From assembly GCA_036507695.1 (NCBI GenBank), contig DATCIR010000254.1:1-13929 (forward strand): a DNA stretch of 13,929 nt, given 5' to 3'. Positions 7,457 through 13,929 of the stretch are shown piece by piece (within the stretch, counting starts at the first letter, position 1; each line of letters starts with the position of its first letter). Source of the DNA: JAKEGK01 sp036507695 (GTDB taxonomy: Bacteria > Pseudomonadota > Gammaproteobacteria > SZUA-152). The notes under the pieces are model-generated. The model was not told where the DNA came from. It saw only the letters and a program-made list of their open reading frames with translations, and did not search any database. A program made the translations under genes and the position numbers.

Positions 7457-7492
7457 CTAACGTCAATGTACGTTTAGGTACATCGGCGTTAG
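7457..7492 (-). promoter_or_regulatory. Two-part hairpin in the cold-shock gene leader
   Basis: CTAACG (7457-7462) pairs with CGTTAG (7487-7492), and inside this ATGTAC (7466-7471) pairs with GTACAT (7478-7483). The stems are separated by a 3x3 internal loop and capped by a 6-base loop. The structure lies 90-125 bases before the csp start codon. Cold-shock genes often carry long leaders that fold differently with temperature; that this is such an element is inference. Confidence 0.5.
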
Positions 7493-7861
7493 TTAGGTTC
7501 GTAAGTTAGTAAACGGTTGCCAGCTTTCACCTATGCAGTAGGTTAACGAAACAAACCTTGCAGGATAATTTCAAAGTGAATTACGTCTTAGTACTGCAGT
7601 GCGAACCAGTATAATATTTATTCTATTAAGAAGCTATATAGGCTGATTAATTACAAAATCAATAAAAATTAAAAGCAATTATTTAACTCAGATAAGCACC
7701 GCGTCTACCCGCTAACGGATTGATCTGAAAGTGGTTTTTCGTCCGCGCAATAAACTATTTCAAGCATTCAGTTTAATAATATATGGACATCTTTCAGCGG
7801 CCGTCGCCAATATTAACAACCACAGCGTCCGGTAATCCCATTGCATGGCGCCCGGTTAACG

Positions 7862-7888
7862 AAAAAAATAGGCAGCGTGACTCTTGCC
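7862..7888 (-). terminator. Rho-independent terminator of asnB
   Basis: On the minus strand, six bases past the asnB stop, GGCA and TGCC form a short stem around a 10-base loop (7888-7871), followed by TA and then seven T (7868-7862). The stem is weak but the T tract is long, and the placement is right for asnB. Confidence 0.5.
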
Positions 7889-7894
7889 GTGAAT

Positions 7895-9889
7895 TCAGTT
7901 TTGCTGTGGGCTTAGCTTGAAACAGGGCGCCTGCTTTTCGATAAACAAGAAATGCAGTATTTGCACCGTCAACACAATCATCAATCCCCATTCCAGTTTC
8001 ATTAGTGAGTAATAATCATCGTTGCTGCACGGTGACGGTTTAGCGGCGATGTCGTCTAACATGCCGCGCACGGCGTGCGTATCAAAAATACCCGTTTTAT
8101 GCAACGCGTCTTCTGACAAATAGTGTTTCAATTCCGTGATCTTTTCCGGGGTAAAAAACCATTCTTTAATAGGTGTATAAAATGCCCGTTTTTTGAATGC
8201 CTGGGGGTGCTCCGGGAAATGCGGCACCATTATTTTCCGCAACAAATATTTCTCGTCCATGCCCTTGAGTTTTAAGCCGGGCGGAAGCCGGGCGGCGAAC
8301 TCAACCAAGGGGTGGTCCATAAATGGAACCCGCACTTCGACGCTGTGCGCCATGCTTAAGCGGTCACTTTTCCATAATATCCAGCCCGGGAGGCGCGTCT
8401 TGGTTTCAATGTAGAGCGACTGATTCAGCGGATGACGCTGTTCCAGCTTTGGTTTCATGCGCTCCACCAGTTCGTCCATTTGGCTATTATCACGCAATTG
8501 GTCTTTGACAGACCTTGACAGCAACTTGTCTCCCACATCATCCAGAATATGCCATGTATCATGCCAGACCGGATAACAGCCGTACTGTTTAATCGTGGCC
8601 TGCTGGGCGCTGGGTTCGTGCAACCGCAGCAACATGCGCATATGCTGGTCCGCGAAGTTGTCTTTAAACCGCGTAAAATAAAATTGCTCGCGTTGTTCCA
8701 CGTCGGCTTTTTCATTGCCCCAGACTCGAAGCATGTCCTGCCGGTAACAGTCATAACCGCCGAATATCTCATCGGCGCCGTCACCGGTGTACACCACCTT
8801 GTAATGATGGTCCCGGACCAGTTCCGACAGCATGAAATGCGGTATGTCGACCGCAACCCGTTGGGGTTGCTCCAGATGGTAAATCGCCTGTTCGAAAATA
8901 GTGAGATAACCGCCGGGCCGGTTATCGTCAACGATCAATTCCGTATTCGGGACATGAATATGCCGGGCGATGCTGCGGGATATTTCTGATTCATCATTGG
9001 CGGCATTGGTAAATCGGATGGTAAAACTTTGCACGGCATTATCATAATGTTTGTTCAGCATATAAGTGGTGGTCGCCGAATCTATGCCGCCGGATAAATA
9101 CGCTCCGATCGGCACTTCGCCGATCATATGAGATACAATCGCGTCATCCAGCTGTTTCTCAAACGCCCTTTCCCATTGCGGCTCATCCTGCTCATCGTAT
9201 TCACCGTCGCGGGGAAATTCCAGATCCCAATACTGATGAAATTGCGGCGCGCCACCCGGTTTTATTGTCATGGTGTGGCCTGGCTCGAGTTCGTAAATGT
9301 TTTTAAACGGCGTATAGGGCGCTACGGAAAACTGGTATTTAAAATAATTGGCGATGGAATGCAGGTTGAATTCCGGTTCGACGAGCTTGCTGGCGAATAT
9401 CGCCTTGATCTCGGACGCGCCGATCAGCAGCTTGCCATCCCATGCATAAAACAGTGGTTTGATCCCCAGCCGGTCCCGCGCGATGAACAGCTCGCCGGTA
9501 ACATTGTCATGAATCACAAAGCTGAACATGCCGCGCAACCGGGTAACACAGGTTGCGCCGTAGTGAATAAAACTGTTCAACACCACTTCGGTATCCGAAT
9601 GGCTGGCAAACACCACACCGGTTTTTTCCAGGGAGTTTTTGACGAGATGATAGTTATAAATTTCACCATTATAGATAATGGCAAACCGTCCATCGGCCGA
9701 GTACATGGGTTGATTGCCGCCTTGAATATCCACGATGCTTAAGCGTGTATGCCCCAAGGCGGCATGGCGTCTCACCACTAAGCCTTGCGCATCCGGACCG
9801 CGATGATTCAGGCAGGCAACCATTAAATCGATGGGGCAATTGATGAGTGATTCGTTTGCCGGGTCAAATATAAAACTGATTCCACACAT
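7895..9889 (-). CDS. asnB: Asparagine synthetase (glutamine-hydrolysing) / AsnB-type amidotransferase
   Basis: This 664-residue two-domain cytoplasmic enzyme releases ammonia from glutamine and uses ATP to amidate a carboxylate, in the standard case aspartate to asparagine. The N-terminal class II glutaminase domain has catalytic Cys2 in MCGI, NHRGPD (28-33), TRLSIVD (48-54), YNGEIYN (73-79) and HSDTEV (97-102). The C-terminal synthetase domain has the ATP-pyrophosphatase P-loop LSGGIDS (265-271) and a downstream YTGDGADEIFGGY block. It is about 110 residues longer than E. coli AsnB and resembles the longer family members found in many gammaproteobacteria, some of which modify other substrates such as surface polymers or peptides, so the substrate is less certain than the chemistry. 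It stands alone, with its own candidate promoter and terminator. The start is fixed because Cys2 must be the mature N-terminus. Confidence 0.93.
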   Translation of the reverse strand: MCGISFIFDPANESLINCPIDLMVACLNHRGPDAQGLVVRRHAALGHTRLSIVDIQGGNQPMYSADGRFAIIYNGEIYNYHLVKNSLEKTGVVFASHSDTEVVLNSFIHYGATCVTRLRGMFSFVIHDNVTGELFIARDRLGIKPLFYAWDGKLLIGASEIKAIFASKLVEPEFNLHSIANYFKYQFSVAPYTPFKNIYELEPGHTMTIKPGGAPQFHQYWDLEFPRDGEYDEQDEPQWERAFEKQLDDAIVSHMIGEVPIGAYLSGGIDSATTTYMLNKHYDNAVQSFTIRFTNAANDESEISRSIARHIHVPNTELIVDDNRPGGYLTIFEQAIYHLEQPQRVAVDIPHFMLSELVRDHHYKVVYTGDGADEIFGGYDCYRQDMLRVWGNEKADVEQREQFYFTRFKDNFADQHMRMLLRLHEPSAQQATIKQYGCYPVWHDTWHILDDVGDKLLSRSVKDQLRDNSQMDELVERMKPKLEQRHPLNQSLYIETKTRLPGWILWKSDRLSMAHSVEVRVPFMDHPLVEFAARLPPGLKLKGMDEKYLLRKIMVPHFPEHPQAFKKRAFYTPIKEWFFTPEKITELKHYLSEDALHKTGIFDTHAVRGMLDDIAAKPSPCSNDDYYSLMKLEWGLMIVLTVQILHFLFIEKQAPCFKLSPQQN

Positions 9890-9927
9890 AAGCTTGATCT
9901 GTTTTGTCGTGGCGGAAATATAGCGTA

Positions 9928-9955
9928 AATTTAGTTAATGAGAAAGCGTTATCAA
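9928..9955 (-). promoter_or_regulatory. Candidate promoter for asnB
   Basis: On the minus strand TTGATA (9955-9950) and TAAATT (9933-9928) are spaced by 16 bases, a moderate sigma-70 match about 40 bases before the asnB start. TATATT at about 9922-9917 is an alternative -10. Confidence 0.35.
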
Positions 9956-10036
9956 TAAACCGCGCCGCCGCGAAAGATGGGCGTACGATTGCGCTTGCTA
10001 AGGGACCGCCAGGGCCAGGCTAAGAGCAGGGAATAC

Positions 10037-10109
10037 CCGGATTACGTGGTTATAAAATCCGGCTGCCGTCAGTTCGCGATTCACAAGCGGCCGTGAATGG
10101 TTTTACCAT
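10037..10109. repeat. Cluster of three short inverted repeats between the kinase gene and asnB
   Basis: Three perfect inverted repeats follow one another: CCGGATT/AATCCGG (10037-10043 and 10056-10062), ATTCAC/GTGAAT (10079-10084 and 10093-10098) and ATGGT/ACCAT (10097-10101 and 10105-10109). None is followed by a T run in either direction, so an intrinsic terminator is not supported. They could fold the 3' end of the kinase transcript. Confidence 0.45.
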
Positions 10110-10132
10110 GCGGGCCAGGAGAAAGAGGACAG

Positions 10133-12337
10133 CTAGTTTTGCTGTAAACACTGGTTAAAACTGCTGAGCAATTTATTAACCAGGCCGGGTATTTTGTCGA
10201 AAGTTTCTTTGACAATGGCGGATTGAATCAGCGCCGACACCTCCGATAGTCCCGGATAGCCGAAACTCGCGCCTAATCCCTTCAGTTTATGCACCAGGCT
10301 CCCCAACTCCACCCAGTCCTGTTTATCCGCTGCTGTTTTGATTAGCCGCATTTTTTCCGGTAATTCATTTTCAAATTGCCTGACTAATGCCTGGAATTCG
10401 GGATCATCTGCGTAATCCCCCAAGACTTGAGCTCGCTTGCCGGTCAAAGGGTTACTCTTATCGACCTTCGAAGGTTTTAAATACTGGATCAGCACCTCAT
10501 TGAAACGGCTAAGATCCACGGGCTTTGTCAAATAATCGTCAACCCCGGCGTTCCGGGACAGGTCCCGATCCTCTTTCAGCGCATTGGCCGTAAGCGCGAT
10601 AATAGGGCCCTTATAACCGCTGGCGCGCAACCTGGCAGTGGCGACCAAGCCTCCCATGACCGGCATCTGCATATCCATCAGGATGAGATCAAATTCCTCT
10701 GACTGTGCCCGGTCCAGCGCCTGTTTGCCGTTATCCACCACCACCAGCGCGGCGCCCGCGCGTTTGATATACATCGCGATCAACTTCTGGTTATCCAGAG
10801 TATCCTCAGCCAATAGTACTCTGCCGCTTAACGAATCCGGTTGTAATGTTACCTGAGCCTGCCGGCCGGCCGGTTCGTTTTCTTCAGCGTGGTAAATCAA
10901 CTGATCTTCGCGTATGGGACCCGGATTAATGGTAAAGGAAAACCGGCTGCCAATCCCCTTGCGGCTTTGACAGTCGATGACACCGCCCAGGCTGGTGACC
11001 AGTTCCCGGCAAATACAAAGACCCAGGCCTGAACCTCCATATTGGCGGGTTGTGGTTGCGTCCACCTGCGAGAAGGGCTTGAACAGGCTTTCCAGTTCTT
11101 CCTTGCTCATGCCAACACCAGTATCCGTCACGTCAAACTGCAATAATCGGCCTTCTTTAATGTACTCCACAACGATGTCCACATTACCATCGCCGGTAAA
11201 CTTAATCGCGTTGCTGCAAAGATTCAGCAAAATCTGCTTCAACCGCAGCGCATCCGTGACAATCACCCTGGGCAATGGAAATTTGTGCTTGACCCGGAAC
11301 TTCAATTGTTTTTCTTCCGCGTAGGGCCGCATCAACAATTCGCAATCCTGCAGTACTTCAAACAGTTCGACTTCGCTGTTTTCTATGACGAGTTGACCAG
11401 CCTCTATTTTCGACATATCCAGTATGTCGTTAATGATTTGTTGTAAATGATTACCAGCGCGAAGGATACAATCAACGTATTGGTGACTGTCGAGTTTGGA
11501 TATTCCGTTATCCTTTAACATTTCAGAAAATCCCAATATGGCTGTCAAAGGTGTGCGGATTTCATGACTCATATTCGCAAGAAAAGCGCTTTTCGCGTTA
11601 CTCGCTGACTCAGCAATCGTAACCGCAAGTGACAGCTCGTCCTGTTTATTGTGCAATTTGTCCAGCATGCGATTAAAGAAATCCGCGAGCTCCCCGATTT
11701 CATCGTTGCGGCTGTTATCGATGCGCGAGGTCATATCACTGTCGGAAACAGCCTTGGTTGCCGACAATAGGCGCAGCAGTGGCGTGATCACCACCATCTT
11801 TATAAGCCCTGCAACCAATAACCCGAAAATAACAACTGCAAACCCGTACGAGAGCAATACCTCTTTGCGATGTTCCCTCACAAGCCAAGGCTGTGGCCGA
11901 TGAAAAAGATTCAGCTCGGCAATCAAGGCATCACCTTCAGCCATTTTGTTGGTGTAAGCTATCAGGCGTTTTAAGCGCTCGACGTCGCCAAGCTCTGAGG
12001 CGCTCTGACCGGCGAGCACGTCACGCACGCCTAGTGTGATGGATCCCCCCAGGAAATGGCTACCGGTCATGGCGTTCTCTATTATTTGACGTAACTCCAG
12101 CGGCTGGCCGCCTTCCCGGTCGATTAAGTAAGCACTGACCGCATACGCAATACGATCCGCATCCATTAAAATATTACGCGGTAACTCCTGAACGAAACGC
12201 TTGTGAACTACTGTCGCGGCCGATAAGCCAAGGGCGATAAGAATTAGCAACAGCGGCGCCGCGAGCTTGATGGTAATGCTGCCGCGCCATTTGTTCCGCC
12301 AGCGATCTGGCATTTTGCTGTTACGAGAATTACGCAT
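10133..12337 (-). CDS. Tripartite hybrid sensor histidine kinase (HAMP-HisKA-HATPase-REC-HPt)
   Basis: This 734-residue inner-membrane kinase has two spans (about 22-43 and 160-183) around a periplasmic sensor of some 115 residues with no recognised fold. Then come HAMP (about 184-232), HisKA with phospho-accepting His258 in SHEIRTP, and HATPase with Asn376 in the N box, DTGVGM (405-410) and GGSGLGL (434-440). A receiver domain follows with acidic pair Glu511-Asp512, phospho-Asp555, Thr583 and Lys605, and finally HPt with His683 in VHKLKG. All catalytic residues of the His-Asp-His relay are present. The layout is that of GacS/BarA kinases, but the protein is shorter. No response regulator lies nearby, so its partner is encoded elsewhere. 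ATG at 12337 was chosen; a TTG one codon earlier is possible. No strong Shine-Dalgarno is visible. The stimulus is unknown. Confidence 0.93.
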   Translation of the reverse strand: MRNSRNSKMPDRWRNKWRGSITIKLAAPLLLILIALGLSAATVVHKRFVQELPRNILMDADRIAYAVSAYLIDREGGQPLELRQIIENAMTGSHFLGGSITLGVRDVLAGQSASELGDVERLKRLIAYTNKMAEGDALIAELNLFHRPQPWLVREHRKEVLLSYGFAVVIFGLLVAGLIKMVVITPLLRLLSATKAVSDSDMTSRIDNSRNDEIGELADFFNRMLDKLHNKQDELSLAVTIAESASNAKSAFLANMSHEIRTPLTAILGFSEMLKDNGISKLDSHQYVDCILRAGNHLQQIINDILDMSKIEAGQLVIENSEVELFEVLQDCELLMRPYAEEKQLKFRVKHKFPLPRVIVTDALRLKQILLNLCSNAIKFTGDGNVDIVVEYIKEGRLLQFDVTDTGVGMSKEELESLFKPFSQVDATTTRQYGGSGLGLCICRELVTSLGGVIDCQSRKGIGSRFSFTINPGPIREDQLIYHAEENEPAGRQAQVTLQPDSLSGRVLLAEDTLDNQKLIAMYIKRAGAALVVVDNGKQALDRAQSEEFDLILMDMQMPVMGGLVATARLRASGYKGPIIALTANALKEDRDLSRNAGVDDYLTKPVDLSRFNEVLIQYLKPSKVDKSNPLTGKRAQVLGDYADDPEFQALVRQFENELPEKMRLIKTAADKQDWVELGSLVHKLKGLGASFGYPGLSEVSALIQSAIVKETFDKIPGLVNKLLSSFNQCLQQN

Positions 12338-12742
12338 CAAGGCTTATGTCTACTCTCAGAACCGAAGGTTTTGAAATATCGCGGCCCCGGTAAATCGGGG
12401 CAAAAACCCGGTGTAGCTGAAAAAGTCCTTGCTCAAAAAACAGAAACACGGCCAATCTGGACCGGCTTTTAGCACAAATGATATATGAAATGTTTGCGGA
12501 AAGATCGTGATATTCCATCTACTGTAAATTTTTAAACGTACAACTTAAGCGCTATCATCTGAGATATCGGCGGAGTGAAATCATTCTTTATGCAGCGCAA
12601 GGCGTGGAGAAACTGCTGAAACGTCGAAAGAAAATGACAGATAACCGGTCTTCCTAAAATGCCAGGCATCTTTGTCATGCAAACAATAAAAGTTATGGTA
12701 TCAGAAAAACAGATAGATTTAGCATGAAAATATAATAATCAT

Positions 12743-12850
12743 TTAAACAATCAATTAGAGATGCATTTATTGGATTCGAATCACGGAAATTTCTAATCTT
12801 AAGACAAGGCGCAGCCCGGCGTTGCGCACGGTTATTCCGCCGCGCTTTTT
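12743..12850 (+). ncRNA. Candidate intergenic small RNA (or attenuated leader of the CBS gene)
   Basis: A perfect TATAAT at 12731-12736 would start a transcript near 12743. It would first fold into a 9-bp stem (ATTAGAGAT at 12754-12762 with ATTTCTAAT at 12789-12797, one G-U pair). The 26-base loop contains the palindrome GATTCGAATC and two GGA motifs. The transcript would end at a GC-rich hairpin with T5 at 12846-12850, giving a length of about 108 bases. No protein frame explains these signals. No recognisable -35 box accompanies the TATAAT, and no known RNA family was recognised. It may instead be the 5' leader of the CBS gene, with the hairpin acting as an attenuator. The boundaries are predictions. 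Confidence 0.35.
12824..12850 (+). terminator. Terminator-like hairpin not preceded by any gene
   Basis: GCGC (12824-12827) pairs with GCGC (12842-12845), and inside this CGG (12829-12831) pairs with CCG (12837-12839) around a 5-base loop. T5 follows directly. An alternative pairing of CGGCG (12817-12821) with CGCCG (12838-12842) also ends before the T run. No coding gene on this strand ends upstream. Confidence 0.45.
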
Positions 12851-12969
12851 AAACCCGACATAGTCCATATTCTCTATAGGTAACGCTGGCATTATTAGAA
12901 ACTCTTATGGTTTTCTGCTGTAAATCAGCGGATTCTTCCTATATGTTGAATGAAAGAGCCTTGACACGA

Positions 12970-12985
12970 CTCGTCACGAGGAGGT
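12970..12985 (+). promoter_or_regulatory. Strong ribosome-binding site overlapped by a small inverted repeat
   Basis: GAGGAGG at 12979-12985 is a near-ideal Shine-Dalgarno four bases before the CBS gene ATG, and is by far the best in the window. CTCGT (12970-12974) and ACGAG (12976-12980) form an inverted repeat with a one-base centre whose right arm covers the first bases of the site. It could mask the site or bind a protein; the one-base gap makes a simple RNA hairpin unlikely. Confidence 0.6.
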
Positions 12986-12989
12986 TGCT

Positions 12990-13586
12990 ATGATTCACAA
13001 ATACAAAGCTCTGCCTCATTATTCCATGGAACATAATGCAACAGTAAATCGCCGCGCCATTAACCGGATTACGAACGTTGCACTGGATGACCCGGCAATG
13101 TTGGTGATGACGGATCTCTATGAGATCACTCCGTTTAGCGTCGAGCCTACCGCAAGTTTGGAAGCCACCAACGAAAAAATGATTGCGTGTGGCGTGCGTT
13201 TGTTATTTGTCACTGATAGTAATGGCCACTTGTTTGGCATCGTGACATTGTCTGATGTTCTCGGTGAGAAACCCGTGCGCTATCTGATGGAACACGGCGG
13301 CAGCCGTGATGACATCATCGTGCAGGATATCATGACGGGCATAGATGACCTGGAGGTTTTATTATTCAGCGATGTGCAAAAAGCCTCGGTCGGCGATGTC
13401 GTGGAAACCATGGATCAATTGGGCCGCCAGCACACCTTGGTGGTCGATAAAACCGAAGCCGGCGGCTCCATCGTACGCGGCATTTTCTCCACCTCACAAA
13501 TCAGCCACCAGCTCGGCATCTACCTAGAACCCAGTATCCGCGCCCATAGCTTTGCCGATGTGGAAAAAGTGGTGCTCTCCGCTTAA
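12990..13586 (+). CDS. CBS-pair domain protein
   Basis: This 198-residue soluble protein consists of a roughly 38-residue N-terminal extension and two CBS motifs. The first is about 41-98, with TPFSVEPTASLEATNEKM and the typical LLFVTDSNGHLFGIVTLSDVL pattern split between 71 and 91. The second is about 110-177, with VQDIMT (111-116), HTLVVDK (148-154) and IVRGIFSTSQI (161-171). Paired CBS motifs form a module that binds adenosine-type nucleotides (AMP, ATP, SAM and relatives) and regulates a partner. Here there is no attached catalytic or channel domain, so it must act in trans or as a stand-alone energy or redox sensor. It stands alone between the long intergenic region and a bidirectional terminator, with a strong ribosome-binding site, suggesting high translation. 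The ligand and partner are unknown. Confidence 0.9.
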   Translation: MIHKYKALPHYSMEHNATVNRRAINRITNVALDDPAMLVMTDLYEITPFSVEPTASLEATNEKMIACGVRLLFVTDSNGHLFGIVTLSDVLGEKPVRYLMEHGGSRDDIIVQDIMTGIDDLEVLLFSDVQKASVGDVVETMDQLGRQHTLVVDKTEAGGSIVRGIFSTSQISHQLGIYLEPSIRAHSFADVEKVVLSA

Positions 13587-13625
13587 GCGCTTTTGTTGAG
13601 CGTTTTCGTTTTAAAAAATAAATAA

Positions 13626-13657
13626 AAAAACGGCGACTCTTTCGGATCGCCGTTTTT
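13626..13657 (+). terminator. Bidirectional Rho-independent terminator between the CBS gene and tRNA-Arg
   Basis: AAAAACGGCGA (13626-13636) pairs perfectly with TCGCCGTTTTT (13647-13657) around a 10-base loop. T5 on the plus strand ends the CBS gene; on the minus strand the same structure, with more T after it, can end the tRNA transcript arriving from the right. Confidence 0.93.
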
Positions 13658-13674
13658 GAATCGCCATTGTTGTT

Positions 13675-13751
13675 TGGCGCGCCCGGCGGGACTCGAACCC
13701 ACGACCCTTGGCTTCGGAGGCCAATACTCTATCCAACTGAGCTACGGGCGC
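13675..13751 (-). tRNA. tRNA-Arg (anticodon CCG)
   Basis: The minus-strand sequence folds as a complete 77-base cloverleaf including an encoded CCA (13677-13675). Acceptor GCGCCCG pairs with CGGGCGC, with G as the discriminator base. The D arm is GCTC/GAGT-like with the AGTTGG loop. The anticodon arm TTGGC/GCCAA holds the loop CTCCGAA, giving anticodon CCG that reads CGG (Arg). The T arm contains GTTCGAGTC. It should be transcribed leftward and end at the terminator at 13626-13657. Confidence 0.97.
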
Positions 13752-13769
13752 TGATAAGTTATTTTAAAT

Positions 13770-13845
13770 TGCTAAATAGTTGTCTTGAACTTACGTTGGC
13801 CTCAAAGGCCAACAACTTCTCTTTCCCCAACTGAGCTACGGGCGC
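13770..13845 (-). pseudogene. Decayed tRNA copy upstream of tRNA-Arg
   Basis: On the minus strand the first 19 bases (13845-13827) are identical to the 5' end of the neighbouring tRNA-Arg: acceptor 5' strand, D stem and start of the D loop. The sequence then diverges, with extra bases before a strong stem, GTTGGCC pairing with GGCCAAC around TTTGA, in the place of the anticodon arm, and a vestigial TTCAAG where the T loop should be. The 3' acceptor strand, a proper T stem and the CCA are missing, so it cannot be a functional tRNA. Its length and spacing fit a tandem tRNA gene that has degenerated. The left boundary is approximate. Confidence 0.75.
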
Positions 13846-13866
13846 AAAATTATTGCGTCTTTGGCA

Positions 13867-13927
13867 GCCATCCCTGGCGCAACGCAGGTGCCTTATTCAG
13901 TCCCAGCCTTGCCATCCATGGCAAGGC
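13867..13927. repeat. Palindromic repeat units at the right edge
   Basis: A perfect 10-bp inverted repeat, GCCTTGCCAT then CC then ATGGCAAGGC, fills 13906-13927. A shorter related one, GCCA TCCC TGGC, lies at 13867-13878. Both centre on a similar GCCATCC core. They look like dispersed intergenic palindromes, but other copies cannot be checked inside this window. Confidence 0.55.
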
Positions 13928-13929
13928 GC

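Larger units (their letters stand above)
7368..7894. other. Intergenic region between csp and asnB: AT-rich csp leader and promoter area
   Basis: These 527 bases hold no convincing protein gene. The asnB terminator is at the right end and a structured csp leader at the left. Between them lies AT-rich DNA (about 7605-7690). On the minus strand TATACT at 7613-7608 is the best -10 candidate for csp, giving a leader of about 230 bases; its -35 is poor. TATAAT at 7610-7615 on the plus strand overlaps it. A weak 5-bp hairpin followed by T5 is seen on the plus strand near 7709-7739. None of these is strong enough to call a further gene. Confidence 0.4.
12338..12989. other. 650-base intergenic region between divergent kinase and CBS genes
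   Basis: No convincing protein gene is present. On the kinase side a GCCCCG/CGGGGC hairpin (12384-12401) lies in its leader, inside an open frame of 62 codons on the minus strand (12518-12330) that ends just inside the kinase gene. An 11-base palindrome ATGCCAGGCAT is at 12659-12669. The stretch from about 12690 to 12770 is very AT-rich and leads into a TATAAT box, a stem-loop and a terminator-like hairpin (12731-12850). From 12851 to 12968 only weak promoter-like boxes are seen, before a strong ribosome-binding site for the CBS gene. Confidence 0.5.

Noticed and set aside
7709..7740. Plus-strand hairpin with T5 after a TATAAT at 7610, as a second small RNA
   Set aside because: The stem is only five pairs with one G-U and a 16-base loop, and no internal structure supports the transcript.
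9128..9742. Long plus-strand open frame of 204 codons opposite asnB
   Set aside because: It is antisense to a clearly conserved enzyme and shows no domain or ribosome-binding site; it is a shadow of asnB codon structure.
12330..12518. Open frame of 62 codons on the minus strand just before the kinase gene
   Set aside because: There is no Shine-Dalgarno, no recognisable domain and it overlaps the kinase start. It is kept only as a possible leader frame, not called as a gene.
12519..12658. Plus-strand open frame ending in a basic tail (LLKRRKK) at 12656, as a possible gene fragment
   Set aside because: It has no ATG near its start (only an internal GTG), is about 45 codons long and resembles nothing I recognise.
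12361..12989. Several GGA motifs, suggesting an RsmY/RsmZ-type RNA controlled by the nearby GacS-like kinase
   Set aside because: No GacA-box-like palindrome was found, and the GGA motifs are scattered rather than displayed in regular hairpin loops. Only the 12743-12850 outline was retained, without a family name.
13675..13845. attL/attR-type duplication marking an integrated element at the tRNA
   Set aside because: The repeat is the 5' end of the tRNA, the copies are less than 100 bases apart, and no integrase gene is present.

Overview
The window looks like chromosomal DNA of a gammaproteobacterium with moderate GC. The case rests on the protein families and their style: a MutM with an intact zinc finger, a single-domain cold-shock protein, a GacS/BarA-type tripartite kinase and a tRNA-Arg(CCG) with encoded CCA. 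A member of the Cellvibrionales or a neighbouring marine or soil lineage would fit, but that is inference only. There are no transposases, phage genes or CRISPR arrays.

Layout from left to right. (1) Minus strand, 1-1903: a globin-coupled diguanylate cyclase followed, through a 4-base ATGA overlap, by a hydantoinase/oxoprolinase (HyuA) family enzyme that runs off the left edge. (2) Plus strand, 2160-7074: a tightly packed run of ABC ATPase, ABC-2 permease, GldG-like auxiliary protein, DUF4340 protein and the DNA glycosylase mutM, closed by a strong bidirectional terminator at 7088-7118. The first four genes form one predicted inner-membrane machine whose substrate is unknown; mutM probably shares the transcript. 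(3) Minus strand, 7158-12337: a cold-shock protein with a long structured leader, an asparagine synthetase-type glutamine amidotransferase (asnB) with its own terminator, and an orphan hybrid histidine kinase (HAMP-HisKA-HATPase-REC-HPt). (4) A 650-base intergenic stretch, 12338-12989, with no convincing protein gene. It does contain a perfect TATAAT box, a 9-bp stem-loop and a GC-rich hairpin ending in T5, which together outline a possible ~108-nt small RNA or attenuator. (5) Plus strand, 12990-13586: a CBS-pair protein, closed by another bidirectional terminator. (6) Minus strand, 13675-13845: an intact tRNA-Arg(CCG) and, just upstream of it, a decayed tRNA copy. A palindromic repeat unit lies at the right edge.

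Functionally, the left pair couples a heme-based gas or redox sensor producing c-di-GMP to a ring-opening amidohydrolase family enzyme. The central operon is an uncharacterised envelope system. The rest is housekeeping (DNA repair, cold shock, amidotransfer, tRNA) and signalling (phosphorelay kinase, CBS protein). The items most worth a second look are the intergenic RNA candidate at 12743-12850, the globin sensor with Phe at the expected distal Tyr position, the GldG/DUF4340 ABC system, and the tRNA remnant.
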